Positions 38,901 through 53,900 of a stretch of 64,000 nt of DNA are shown in pieces (position 1 is the stretch's first letter; every line of letters starts with the position of its first letter). The stretch comes from Strix aluco (Eukaryota; Chordata; Aves; Strigiformes; Strigidae). The notes beneath the pieces were generated by a model. The model ran no database searches and was not told the DNA's origin. It was given only the letters and a program-made list of their open reading frames with translations. The position numbers and the translations under genes were made by a program. Location of the stretch: positions 13,734,920 to 13,798,919 of the forward strand of contig NC_133938.1 of assembly GCF_031877795.1 (NCBI RefSeq), given 5' to 3'.

Positions 38901-41900
38901 ATAGAAAACAAACCCTCTTTTTTTAATCCCTCAGTTTACGAATTGGGGTTTTTTTTACAGAAAACCTCCTCAGATTAGAAATAAATGACTTAAGTGTTGA
39001 AGGGAAACTTGGATACAATCTCTTATTAGTGCTTCCTAAAAAGCTTAAAATACAGAAAAAAAAAGTCAAGGAAAGGGATTACTTCACAAAGTGTTTTACT
39101 TGTTACCTGCTTTGCTGTTCTATTTCCCAGTTCATCAGCTATCTTCTGCCACCGTCGGGACTCTACTTCCTCTGGTGGATACTTCAAAAGCAATTGCTCA
39201 AGTTTTTTCTAAATCAAGAGGGAAAAAAAATAAATCCATCTTTCCTAGTAGAGGTATGAGCTGTCAAAAGATAAGTATCTACATACATGTGACTCTGAAC
39301 TTCTAAATGCTTTAAACATTATCACACAATTTGCTTTTGATCTCATGTATGTTACCACAGCTACAAAATGGAAGAGTTTCCCATTACCTGTTCCTCTACA
39401 GTCCACAGCTGGTTAAAAGTTTCAGGTTTGGTCTCATCACAAAGTCGCCCTCTTATCATCTGCTCAAACACAGTACATAAAATGGAATACATGTTTAGAA
39501 AAAGTACAGTTAGGATTAGGATTTTTAATGCTTTTCCCACCTAAAATCAAACCAAAGAAATTCATGAAAATCTGAAGTAAAATTTGCCTAAACCAAAAAT
39601 AAGTTCCCTGATTTCAGTACATGAATGACACGTCATCACCAACACTAACATCTGAAGTAACAGTTTAGATTATCCACATACCCGTATTAAAAAAGAAAAA
39701 AATTCATTACTATTTTGTAAAATTTGATCTTTCCTTTTGTAACAACTACCTGTGGGCGACTGTTTGTAGAACCTTCTGGACCATCACTTAAAGGCAAGAC
39801 AGAGTACGAAACAGACTCTCCGTCCTTCTTGGGATCCAAAGGACTTTTTGGTCTTGCAGGTATACCTACTGTAAGCAACACAAAAAAGGAATTATTAAAC
39901 CTCCACACTGGTCACTTCTTTCTTGTAACATATGCCCACTTTCCTTTTACCTTTGTCAAAAATCAGCTTCACTCTCCTACTGTTACGTTTTCGATTTTTG
40001 AATTCTCTCTCAAAGTTTCCAAGGCTAGTGGTGTATTGGTCCCAGGCAATCTCAGGGAGCTGAACAACTCTCTGAGGATACGGAAGACCCATATCAACCT
40101 GAAAAAACAGGAATGAAAAGTGAAAAGCAGTATTTAATGCAATTACTGTATATCCAAACAAAAAATCACAAATCCTGAAAAGTTATGAAAACCTGATACT
40201 GCTTTTTAGCTAACAGCAGAAATAAAAGTCAGAATTTCTGAAGTGCCACGCAGCACACAGTCTTTTTAAGGTAAGATATCTTTCAAGAATAATACACAAC
40301 AGTGCATTTAAAATATGCAGCGGCACGGTCAATGATGGCTTATTGAGCGTAAAACTTTAAAGCATGCATTTTGCAGCTGAAATCAGGTGTTTCTGACTTC
40401 AATACTCCGTTACTGTCTGTCTTCCCAAGATCTGTACCCTTTCTTAACACAGGAAACTAAAAGATTCAGAGTTTTATCATCTGATAAACCTAAACACCTC
40501 CCATCAAAGAAATCAATGTATATTTTGCACCAATTTTGCTGTCCTTTACCTAGAACACAATTGTTACAAAGCTGACCACTTTATTTAAAGGTCAACCTTA
40601 AGAGTATCATTCCCTTGGTTTGAAGACAAAATTACACCAGATACTTTCAACTATCGTTAGTATGTCCCTATACAAAGATTATCAAATGCAACACTATTAC
40701 ATCATGCATGCTATTAATTCATCTGAAAATTTAATGGAAAGACAACTACTGAAACCAATGGGCTTACATCACACCTCTCTTCAATCCTAGGTCTCTACAA
40801 ACCTAGGAAAAGAGCACCATAAAATACCTACTCCATTCTTCACTGAAATATGTGTTCCTACCAGACTAGAAGGTCAAGTGTTTGCCACTGGTAGATGTGG
40901 CAGCAAGAAAGTATTCAAGCTTTAAACATTTTTTTCAGTATGCCTGTTACTACAATTTTTTAAGTTTGAAAAGAAAATGTTTCCTTATCAAAATTAATTC
41001 TCCTCCATCGACAATATTCTAATGATGTTACCCAGAACTCAGGCGTATTTTCTGGTGTTCATTTTGGTTTTAGGCTATGAATCGCGTTTCCTGCTCTTTA
41101 AAAAGTACCCTACCAAATTCACTCCCAGCACAAAATTTCATTTCTCTAGTGAAAAAAGTTATGAATTCTTGATCTGATGCCTTACTATGAATTACTTTCA
41201 GCCACCTGTAGATTTCAGGTTGTCTTAAAATACAATTACAATTAGAAATTTAAAGATTACATTTCTACATACCAAAAAAAGGAAAGAAAGCATATAAAAT
41301 AAAATCATTGAAGACCTATGTCTTACAGATTTAATAAGAAAACAAAGGGCCATTTTTGCTCAGCAGATAAAGGATTTTAAACTCATAATGTTCATGCAAG
41401 TATATATATAATTCTCTGATTTCTACAGATGATGAATTACTAGTTATTTAAAAAAAAATGCAAGTAACACTTAAGAAAAGCCCATTGAAATACCTTCTTC
41501 TGGAGTCTTTCCACAAATCCAATAGGATCTTTCAGTGCTTCTCTCTGGTGTCTGCCTAAACTTTCAAGGTCTTGAACTGCTTGAGTACGTTGAGCCTCGA
41601 GTACAGCAATCGTCTGTAACAGTCTCTGATAACTACAGAGACAAAGGAAAACATCTCACTAAATTTGTCTTTAAAAGTGGCCCCCCCAATCTAAACACTA
41701 GCCATGATTATCTATTAGTATCTACCAGATTTCATAGCTTATCTGAAACAGTTCATAGGCATTTTTGCTGCACTATATAAAAAAATGTATCAAATCTATT
41801 TTAAGTAGTAGATGAATTTATATAAACCCATTAAAAAAATCCCCCCAGTGATTTCTTTTAAATGTAAATTCTCTACTAGCTGAAACAATATGGTATCAGG

Positions 41901-44900
41901 GACAACCTATTTGTATTCTCAGTAGCTATGACCAACAAGCTTTGCTTACAAAGTTAAAAAAACAGAAACAAAATTACTTAATTTCTCTTCCACTTCAAAA
42001 TCAGCTTTGTTCCACACCAATACAAATGAAGCTCAACCACTCACAGGGTGGAGTGGAAGGGCTTAGAAACTGTATCTAAACATTTCATAGAAGCCTCACC
42101 TTATAGCAGAATATGGGAATCACGAAATATAACAATAAACCAAGGAACAAGTAATGTACAAAATAAGTACATACAAAACAGATTCCTCTAAGAATACAGA
42201 AGTTGAATGAAAATGTCAGCATTCCCTCAAACTTGCAGTCCCAGATTCACGTACAATTTTGACTGTCTATTTAACAAATATATTTGAGAGTGTGTGACTA
42301 TCATGCCTGTACCAAATAACATATAATTCCCAAACTGTTTTCTATAAAGCTAACTCAGAGTCAGGAAATCATACAATATTGTGACACAGCCTTTAAAAAA
42401 ATGGGTAACTACTTTTAAAACCTTTATTAACTTTAAAGTTACAGCTGTCCACTTCAGTTTCTGAATCATGTAGTTACCCATGGCCGCTGTTGTTGCAAAT
42501 TGTTATGTATCAACTTCACTTTTTTCATGAAAATATTTTCTGACATTTAATACTACAACTGTATCTTAGTTCAGCACAAAATGCAACATAATGTATATTA
42601 AAATCAGGTAAGATCTATTCACTACTACAGTATTTCAGTAAATTTTCTTTCTATTCCCTTATTGCTAAAACAAAGACAAGCCTAACACAATGAATTCCAC
42701 ATTTATTACAGAAAAAATCCAGACGTTACTGAGCTAATGTAAGTTTTTCAATTGACTGCACTGGTAATTGGGCACGGCTTTAAGTGGAGGGAATTAAACA
42801 GCCTCAAGGCAAAATACAGGCTTTGTACCATCAAACATTTAAGTTTCTACCTACACATTAAACTACTGCCTCCCCTTGAAAAAGGGTAATTTTCCTTTGA
42901 CTCAAATGTAATACTTGAAAACATAAGATACAGCCATACATTCTGAAGTTTGAAACTAAAATACTGAACTTATTTAAAAACAGTAGGATACAATTCTGTT
43001 ATGAATTTATTATTATTTCAATTTGTCTGCACGTATTCAGGTTTATATGCAACTAAGACCTAAAATGCTTGTTAAACAGGCCATTGATACTGGAACAGTA
43101 GTGGAGTATTTTCACTAATGGAAAAGTGCTCCTATTTCTTCTAAACAAAACAACTTTGCATAAAGACAATTAATGGGGCTATTCTTGAAGAGGTGAAAAA
43201 CGAACTTCAGAAATAACTTACAAAAGTAGTGACAGCACATCAGAATTGGCCTGAGACAATACCACAGTTCAGATTGTTACAGGAATCATCATATGTGGAA
43301 TTAAGATCTTAGTTTTTACAAATAGCATCTGATTATTGCCACCTTTGCGTTGGGCAACTTCTGTCCACACTCAGGTGGACTGACAGCACTTCTTATGCAG
43401 AAGCCTGCCCTGCATGCTCCAGAGAAATGAAACATAGGCAGGCTGCTAACGTGTTTGATGTAGATGCAGCTGTAACACCACAGAAGAGCTTAATGACATC
43501 TGCGGAGATGATTTAACCCAGACAACAGAAAGCCTTTTTCTATCAGCACGTGCCAAAACTTCTACACAAGACTCTGGAGTTAACTCTAATCACAATAACA
43601 GAGGCTCAGTAGTGTGCACAAAAATTTGCATCTAAGAAGATGTTCAGTAAATACCTGCCTTTATTTCCTGAGCCATTTTACCTCATTTATTCAAATTGTA
43701 TTTAAGTGATTGTTTTTCCAAATGAAATTGAAAGCAAATAATAATCTCATTTAAAACATTTACATACATAGAAGAAAGAAAGCAACCAAATGTCGGAGAT
43801 TTAGATGAAGTGCTAATTTAATGATGATTCACATGTGTAAAGTGAGGGAAGAAACCATATTAATGAGGTGGCCTTACATAATTAAGTCTGAATGGAAAGA
43901 GAAGAAATTACATTTGGGGAAAAAGAACAAACAAACCAAGAACATTGAACTCCAATTACTTCCCTTGTTAAAACATTCATCTGACCTCACTAAAGTGATC
44001 ATGGAAGTGAAAATAAATGGTTCAGAAATGGTAACTCTGGTCTTCATGGAAATATGTTAAATATTACAAGCATGTCAGGATCATTCAAAAATATGTCATG
44101 TGATGTTGATCTGTGGCTATATAGCACTATTTTAATGAAATAATTCATGAGAGAAAAAGGGAGTTTTGAGCAAGCTGTTTAGACAAAAAGGTTTCTGGTA
44201 CATTTTTTGTACCTCTGCTAAAGAAATATATTAGCTTGGAGATATTTACTCTAACTTCCATATTCGGTTTTTATGAATGAATATATTCTGAAGTCCAGGA
44301 AGAAGGTTGCAATTTTATCAAGTGAGTATCAGAAGCATTGAAACGCACAAAAACGTGCATTTTGGGGTCTTTCAGTGCAAAGAAAAAATTGAAAAAACTA
44401 ATCCTGAAATACAGTTTGCATAGTCCATATTCAGGTACTTCACATTTGCTGCAGTACTGCATTCTCTCCAAACCATTGCACATTCTTTCAAATTCCTACA
44501 TGACTTTACAACTAACTATATTATAATCTGTCTGCATATGTTCTTTCAAGTTTTGAACCACTGATGTTTTCACAGGTTTGTACAAGACTTTTAGTTCTCT
44601 GGCCCTACATGAGTGTAATAAAGCCAAGTATTTCTCTGAAAAAGCAGTAAGCCAAGTAACAACACACACGTTGAGCACTTTCTCAAAGTCTCTGTCTGTT
44701 CTGTCTTCTTAGTCTCAAACAGTAACATAATACTTCTGCCGCATTAAGCAAAAGACACTGTGCATAATTTCCAGGGCTATTAAAGAAAAAAAAAAGTGGC
44801 TAACCATTTTATCATCCCTCTTCCAAGGTTTTTTGTAAATAAGCACAGCAATCATGATTCAAACTACGTCCTGCAGTTGTGCTAACATTCTCCAAAACTG

Positions 44901-47900
44901 AAAAAGTCTTATGAAGGTAAAGAGAAAGTAACTGGAACCTCACTCACTATGCTGCAAAACTGGCTCCATCCTTCAATGAGGCAATCAAAGAACAACCACC
45001 TCAAAATTATCCAGCTACAGTTACATAATTTTCTCTGTAAGATCTGTGGGGAATTACCAAGGAAAGTTATCTCACATCCTCTGCCAAAACAAAACAAACT
45101 CCTACAACTAAAAATGCGTAATTTGAGTAAACTCATAGTCAGTCATATCTCTTGCACTGACTGAAGTTACACTTTTCTCAGTTCTAACTACTAAATTGTT
45201 AGCACATACAAAACCCAAAGCAGTTTTCTTTTCAGGAAAATTTTCATTCTACAGTAAGTATTTCCTTGTTTCTACAGTCCCAGTATTGCAATTTCTTGTA
45301 ATTTCTTAAATCATCTTAATTGCCAGGAATCTTCCAGAAGAACACTTGAATAATTCAGTACAGTACAGAAACAGTTTCGGTATCTCTATGCTGAAAAACC
45401 TCCATTAACATGGATTTCTGAGGGACCAATATTTAAAAAAAGGAAAGCCACTTTTTAAAGATTGATACTGATCAGCAGGGATTCCTGCTGATTCAGTTCT
45501 TCTGCTGCAGTGATAACTACTCCACTCTTTTGGATTGCTCCATAAAATAATTATCACATAGCAGAGTCGTATTTCTGAAGTCCTGCCATAAGCAATTATT
45601 TATTACACTATTCATTACCATGAACCTTGTTCTAATAGTGATTAGGGACACAACAGCCTCCTCTCTTGTCTATGATAAAGCTCGAAAACAGCACAGCTAG
45701 TACCTTAATGTGACTGATTTCCATTTTGATCCAGTTTTCTGAGATCTACTTTCAAGATGCTTTTTTCCCCCCTCAATCTTTCTGTCCTGTCATAACACTA
45801 TTTACATTTCCAGATCTAAGTACACAGTTACATCACAGGTTTTATGTTCTTTGCATCAGGAACTAACCACAAGCTTTAGAAAGCGAGATAGATATATATA
45901 TATGGAGTCAATCTGGCTTAAGAACGGGGTATTTCTTAAGTTTGCTCTTATTTTTTTAGATTAAATGACTTAACACTAGCCTGTACAAGAGGCCATGTCA
46001 TTCAGCATTTTAAAATAAATTCATCTCAGTATTACAGTAAGACTGATTCAGTCACAGAGGCTAGTCCCTCTGTGGTTTCTGAAGGTTTCTTCTCCCTTCG
46101 AAAGAACAATGTACTGTACTTTGAACCTTAAGTGAATGAGCGAAGTGAGAAACTGATACTACAAAATGAAGATTTTAACTTTTGGGTAGCTAATTCAAAT
46201 TAGTGGATGGAATAAAATAAATAAGTGAAGTTTTTCAGTTAAATTCTGGTAAATAAATGTGAAGCATCAGTTTTGTCCTAGTGGACAATGTAAGGGGCAG
46301 ACATATAAGTGGCTGTTGGTAACATTAACCAAACACCACAAAAATGCCAAGCCTCCTCTAAAGATAAGCCCCCTACAAAGTCTTAATGCTCAAACATTTA
46401 GGAACACATGAGAAAATTTTCTGCCACTGGTCTTATCCATAAAAAAGAAGAATTTTCATCTTAAGTGTCTTCATCCAAAGTACATTTACACGCAAACTTG
46501 AAATGAGCAAGAGGTATCTCAAAACAGTACTGTGCACTATTTGTTGGACTTATCTAACATTCCAACATAATTATAAGGCATTTTCTCACCTTTGAAGCAG
46601 TATCACTTCTACTCTCTCCTCAAATGAAAATAAATGGAAGGAGGCCCTTGCCAGTTGAAAGTTTAGTCCTTACATAATCTTTTTCAAATTTACATAATCA
46701 CCTCTGAAGTAATGATATAATGAATATTTTCACATTTACTTTTACATATATGAAAACTCATGCAACTTTGACTGCCTCAAATTTTCACATAGTATTCAAT
46801 CTTATAAACACAGAGCTTAATGTTTATTATTTGCTTTTAGCATGAATCATATACAGATCTAGAACACTTGCATTATTATCACAATGATAATTTTCCCCTT
46901 TATTTAAATATTTATCATTGTTAGATCACTAATGCAACTCTATTCAGTATTTTGTAAAAGTTGAGAATACGTAAAGTACTTCTATAAAGCTAACAGGTGA
47001 CAGAGGTGACACTGATTAACAATGGAAAACTAGAAAGAAATTATTTGCAATTTATGTAATAAAATCAGCAGAGTTCCCTGTAATTGTTTGGATGCTCACA
47101 GAAATTACTTAAAATATAAGAAGTTACTTTGTCAACTATACTTGCCTTACAATGATCATTTAGTACCTTGCAAAAACATATACTTTAGTGCCTAATTAAA
47201 AAGAAGAAACTTATCATCCCAACTGATAAAATGCTGTGCAGCTGGTGGTCATCACTTTCTACTCCCAAGACTAACAGCACATCTACAGTTCACATATGAT
47301 AAAAAGTACAGTAACATCAATTTTGGGGATTAGAAGGTAAAAACCTGTGTACTATAATTTAATTTTATATTAAAAATACTGATTATTTCTTGAGCAGGTA
47401 GGATTTAAGTGAAGGAGTATACACTTCTCATAACAAAATACGGCTAAGATATATGTAGAAAAAATATCTACTTTATAAAGAAAAGCTATTTTTTGTATTT
47501 CCAAGAGCTGTGACACAAAATCGGTATGTATCAGTAACCGTGAGGATTTGAGCAAGTCTTTGTTTTATTGCCATCTACTGGCACTCTAGCAAAGTACAGA
47601 TTAAAACCTGCTCTCAAGTCATTTATCACTCTGGATTTTGGTCTACTAACAGCAACTCAAAAAAAACCCCCTTATTAGATGCTAAGCTAAGAAAGTATTG
47701 GATATTAAACATGTTACAATATAAGAGTGCAAACTACTGTAGGAAAAGGTAAACATTAATTGCACTTAGGATTTCCTAGTCAATCCAAGGCAGCTGTAAT
47801 AAGAGACTGGCTTCCTGGAGAAATCTTTAAATCAGATCAAACACAATCTTCTCATTTAAAAGTAGTGGTTTGTTCTGTTTTGTTTGTGGGTTTGTTTGTT

Positions 47901-50900
47901 TCAGTTCATAAATACCAGATAATGCTTCCAGCTTTTAAGCTTGGCCTGAAATCTTTGCCAGTGTCATGATACAGGAATTTTGACACTGTAGAGTTTCTCT
48001 CAAAGTACTCCAATGTGCATCTGAGCTTTAAAAAAAATCTGTTACTGCACTAGGGAAGAGCGGCCCTTCTTTGATTTCCCTTCAGAAACAGAAAAGAGTT
48101 TAAGGGCATATATCAACTCCTGTCAGGACTTACAAAACACCTCTGCCTGAAGAAAGCAGCATATGGTAGGATTTTACGTACCTAATGCTTAGATACTATG
48201 ACCAAGGTAATCTACTTATAGCCAATTCTGCAACTCATTATGAAATTGTTTTCCACTCTAGCTTAACCTCTTTACACATAATTTACTGCACTTTATCCAT
48301 ATTTAATACTCATACTTCAGATCTTTGAAAAGACTTCTGAGATAAGTAATTAAACTGCATTTCCATTTTATACATGAAACAACTAAAGTATACATTAAGT
48401 GACTTCTCCAGTGAACAAAAAGCGCTATTTCTGAATGCCAGCCTCAGGCTATAATACATAAATATTTAAAACAAAGCAGAATTAAGCCAAAAAGCGCTTT
48501 TTTTTTTTTTTTTTAAAGGACATCTTAAAAAGCCAACAAATGCTAAACCAAAACAGAAAACCCTACTAGTGTCTTTTACGTGGATGCAAAAGAGCCATTT
48601 TTCACTCTAATTTCACCTTCCTTCTAACTTTCACAGCTCCAAACTATATTTCAAGCATCTGAACAGTATTTTATTGGTTATGAACTTGTGATGTCCTTTT
48701 CTTTCTTAATTCCTTAGCTGCCCCAGAAACAGAATGCCCACTCATATATTTCTATAGGCTTCATTCTTGTCAAGAGCTGTCCACCACACTCACCAGGATT
48801 TAATATTAGCTGTGCAAAAGCACCTGTATCAAATATCCACATTTCCAGCAAGTTTTCAAAATTTTTAGTAGCAATTACATCTCTGTGCCTCTAAACAAAC
48901 ATGTAACTTGCTTCAGTCCTGTCAACATGAAAGTTTAAAACATCATCCATCAATCCTCTCCCAGTTAACACATTTTAATATAGTCTTTTGATCTTCCTTT
49001 AACAGCACTTTCTAAAGTATTTGCCTGCAGGACAGTCACATTTGGTAAGGAAGAAGATATAGGTCCCTGTCATTCCTCTATTTTCAAGGCTTGGAGTGAC
49101 ACGAGGAAATGGCAGTAAAATTGTTTTCCTCAGAAAGGGCACAGAAAGGAAGACTGACAGTACATCCCCAACTCTTTCTCCTCCCTTCTCATCATCTCTA
49201 ATGAGAATGGTCCCAACTCCTTTACTGAGAGAAAATACCACAAAGATTCCTCCAAGTATCTCTGCTTAGGTATTCTTCTCTAAAAAGATGTTGGGGAAAG
49301 CAACCATTCAGAAGGAGCTTTCTTTCAGGAAAAAAATAGGGGCAACCCCTGTTACCATAAAACTGACCCAACTGTACAGAAATCCTGTGAACAAAAAAAT
49401 CAGAGAAAGTTGGCAACACTGACTACTGGACTTCTTTGACTCACTCGATGTTAGTTTATACAGGTTTTCATTAAAACCCAAGGAAGAAGCCCCCTGATTA
49501 TTCAGGTGTATATCCTTGCTGTAGGAGCAAATTAACATATTCCCTCAAGTATTCTGTTATAGTAATATCGAAGACTATAATTGAATTACAAGAACATGAT
49601 ATGCAATCATGAGAAGCTGACTGTTCTAACAGCAACACAAAGAATCACTGAATTTTTTTTGGCTAGAGAACGGGAAGAGAAGTTAGAAATACAGCAGAAA
49701 ATTAGTAAAATGGTTTTTTTTATTAGTACTCACTATGATAATATACCATGGACACACAGAGTTGATCCTTGGCTTAGAAAGCATAAAACTTTCAAAAGTT
49801 GTTATACAGAACAACAGCACATCTTCACCTTGGACCATGCAGAACAAAATAAAGATGTGCAATAATGAAAAATTATGAATCAGCTTGCTATTCCTACCAA
49901 GAACAAAAAGTAAAGGAAACCAAAATTAGGATCTTTCCTCCTCTCAAAATAGCATGTAAGTACTTTCTAGTACCAAAGAAACACCTATCTTGATTAGAAC
50001 TTATTGCTGAGACTAAAACAAACATTAATACATACTGCTCATGCAATTCCTTTCTAAAAGATACTGCCAGTGAGTTTTGTAGTTCATGATGCTGTGAAAA
50101 CTTCATGTAAGACCAGAACAAATACTTAAAACTGGTAATGGAGTTATTTCGAGCTAGGTTAGTTAAAACTGAAGAGTAGAGATACCTGCACTCTCACACC
50201 ATGTGCCAGTCACTGTCCTTTTCTTGGTGGCATCATTATGCTTACTAGTATTTTAGTGAAATACTTGTACCTCCCTACCAAGCAGGCAATTATGGTAATA
50301 AAATTTGTTTCCTGTCCCACCAGACATACTTTACATCGGTATAACTGGTATAACCACACTTTACTACTACTGCTTTTGTTAAGTGTCCCCTGTGTGCATA
50401 GCCAAAAACACAGCCAGAGCATTACTCTCCACACAGCTGTGTTGGGTGAATACATTACTTTTCTTGGGTTTCTCTTTTTTTTTTAAATCTGGACCATGAA
50501 TTTCCTATGGCATTTTTTTTTTCAACTGATATTTCCTACACCTCAAAATGATTTTTATTATTTACTAATACTTAATTTTCCAGTTTAGATGAATTTACTA
50601 ACGAGGATCCTTAGAAATGGTAAGCATTTCCAAATGAATGGGTATGAAAATAAGTTTCTACCTTTTTCTGTATTAAAATAGTAAGTTTGTGTTTATTATT
50701 ATCATAAAATTTGTGCATTTCTCCCCCATGATTTCTGATCCATGCTGATAAGTTGGAAAGACAAGTTGAGTTTCTGTATGTTTTCTACAAACAGGCAGTT
50801 TGGAAAGGGGAAGACACCGTAACTACCGTCTCCACAAGAGAAAGGCAAGCAGAATTCAACTGTTACTCTTCACATTCTCCGGCCAATCCATGAGCACACA

Positions 50901-53900
50901 TATCCACATGTACTACCAAGCCAGCCAGGAGGGAAGCAGCTCTGCGCTGGAGAGTTCGCACTCTCTTCCAGAACAAGATGCTGCAACAGAGGACTCTTGG
51001 AGGTGAGAGCACAGGCAGAAAAAGAAAAGCAGGTATCAGGCAAATCAGGAGAGAAGAGAATTCAAGGAGCAAAGGACACAAATCCGAAAGAAGTCAAGCT
51101 TCGTTTTCCACAGGATGCATTCTTTAAATGAGGATTTCACTATGTTTGACAGTGCTGTTCGCTAGGATTGTGCTGCAGTTGACAGTAAGATAACTATGTT
51201 CAGAGAAAGAAAAACGAATTTGACAAATGTACTTGACATTTAATGGCTCCTAGAGTAAGCCTATTACCAGACAGAGAAAAGCAGATGCAGCACATGCCCA
51301 AGGCATTCTCTCTTGGAAATGAAGAACTCTATTATTTAGTGTTTATTGAATAGCTCATGTAATTAAAATCTTAATCTTTAGTCCCACAATAATTTTGTAT
51401 AACTTCTAACTTTTCCATTGAGAAGTACTTACAGATAGAAATGATCTTATAAAACATGATAAAATAATAATGCTGGCAGTAAAAAATTCTCAAAATACTT
51501 AACATTTTAAGCTGTTGTAAAATATAACAAGGATTTAATTAATAAATGTGGTTGTATGTCCATTATCAGCCCACTATCACAATGTTTTAGTAACGCAATT
51601 ATCTGCAATACCAAACTCCAGTTGATCAGAAACTCAGAAGTTTCTGATTTCCTTGATATTTCTGTTTTGCAGATTAACTAATTGCAGCATTCAACTCCTA
51701 GATGAAATGAGAATTTTACTTAAAGTAGATTTAATTTTGTTACTTACTAAGAACACAGACCAGTCTACTAGACAGTAGAAACTACTCTTTGAAAAAAGTA
51801 CCAATTGTCCGTATGTTTAAGTTTTATATTTAGTAGGTAGTTTAAGAAAAATATCACTGTATGCCACACCGCTCCTGTGTGGAACAAAGGATGAATTAAA
51901 ACACACTGTAATCTAATATATATGGCATATATGCATTTTAAAAGAATTAACTTCTATTATTCTTGAACACTAAAAATGCATACTTCATCAATTCTTTTAT
52001 GTTGATGATATATTCTGTAAAGTACTCAGAGGTTACATGCTTACAGAATAGTCGCTGTCTCTAACATTCTTGACCCCAATATGGATTAAAACTGCTACTA
52101 CAAAAAGTAACTTACTTGATTTATAACAATTCCCTTTATTCTTTAAGATGAAACAACATAACAATCAAAGTCTTCTGAGACTAAAATTGTATGTCTCATA
52201 GGAAAATCAAAGACAAAGGTGTCCTTAAAAATAATATAGGAGGATAATTTGTTCTATAGTATTAGCTACTCATAGCTACATGACACCACTACACAGGAAC
52301 ATTAGATTATCTGACTTATCTGTACATTAAAATAAATCTATACTGTGTGATAAATGTGACCTTAATTCTGAGACATATATCTGACTATATGGGGATAAAT
52401 TACAAAACGATGTAGTATTTTTATTCTTACCCAATATATATGAAGACAGACATGGAGATTTTATCTTAAAATATATTATTGAAAAGTAGTTTAATTTTTA
52501 ATACCAGTTGTCATCCAGTTAAGGAAAAAACATGGTGCAGGTAAAAATAGAAGTTCACCTTAGTGAAAAAGACTCCTACAGGATTATGTTAGAGTTACAA
52601 TTTAAGATTCTGTTTAAGGCAGTTCTCAAATAATTGGTATAACAAGGTGCACCAGACCCGATTCTAACAAGTCAAGTGCAGTAAGATGAACTTTTATAAA
52701 GAACTGTTTTAATCTAATTCATTAGGCAGAAACATTTGTGACTGAATAAAGCTCTACCAACAGGAAATGCCACAGATGCTTCTTTTCTTTTTCACATTCA
52801 TATAATATTAAAAGTGCATCCAAAGACATCAACAGTATTATTATGGATTGTCAATTATATATTACATCTGATTGTATGATCCTACATAGCCCTCTGTCTT
52901 TCCAAGGCCTCTGCAACAACACAACCCACAGTAGGTAAGAATCCACAAGACTGGGTTTTAACAGATGTATCAAAATATTTCATTTTAATCTGTCTTCACT
53001 TTAAATGTCAGTACAGCTATTATGATTTTAAATATTATAAAGTAATAAATGAAACCAAAGATACATTAAAATATCTATTTACTGAACAAACGTAAGGTCC
53101 TAACTCTTGCAGCTGAATGTCTACTGGCAAGTGCTTATATATAATTCTTATATTTCACTGAGCTTTCCTACAGGCCTAAGTGGTTCCTATAAAGCTAACC
53201 ACAGTTTACAGGATCCTAGAAATACACTGTATAATGCATTATATGCACATCAAAACTCAATTCCTCAATTACATTTTCATCTAGAACTCAGAGCTAAGTG
53301 TTAAACAAAAGTTTAACATGCAACCTAGTACCTGCCAAACATTGCAAATCTCTGAAGACAGTAAGTAGAGAGGAAGAACAACAAAAGAAAAGAGTGCACT
53401 AAATGAAACACTGGGCAAAAGGGAAAATGTACTGAGAATAAAATATTGCATGAGATAAAAAATTCAAGTAAGCTACTGCACTATAAGAAAGAATTAAACT
53501 ATAAAAAGGTACAAAGAGATATGAGACGCTCCTGAGGAAAGACATATGCAAAACACTAAGCACAGCATATAAAATTACACAGTGTAAAAAGATTTAAATC
53601 AACAAGTTCAGTTTTGATGAAAATATCTCAAGAGAAAATGCAAAGGTTTCTGAGCTAGAACACAGAAGCAAATTTCTCAAATATGCACCAAACCATATTT
53701 TTCTGAGAGGAATTGTAATACACAAAAATTCAAATTGTGTAATAACAGAAAAATTAACATTAACAATACTCTACAATTATGCAACCCCCTAGATCAGTCT
53801 GTTATTATCTACATGAATGTCTATGTTGCAATAAAACTTCTGTTTAGAGATCCTCGATCTGTCTTTGTAGGAGAGATCTATTTTATGAAAGAGGTTGTGG

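Larger units (their letters stand above)
27366..39106 (-). other. ZZZ3: ZZZ3 introns between SANT, linker and ZZ exons
   Basis: Outside the exons 27265-27365, 30025-30159, 33611-33763 and 37682-37777 this span is AT-rich intron. I recognised no gene, repeat family or RNA. An AAAC-rich run lies near 29129-29156. Confidence 0.7.

Noticed and set aside
39724..40116. 130-codon plus-strand open frame
   Set aside because: It runs antisense through two ZZZ3 exons and their 82-bp intron; the openness reflects the opposite-strand coding sequence.
50800..51006. 68-codon plus-strand frame ending near a GGTGAG donor-like site
   Set aside because: No homology or matching acceptor was seen; it lies antisense in a ZZZ3 intron and is too short to support.
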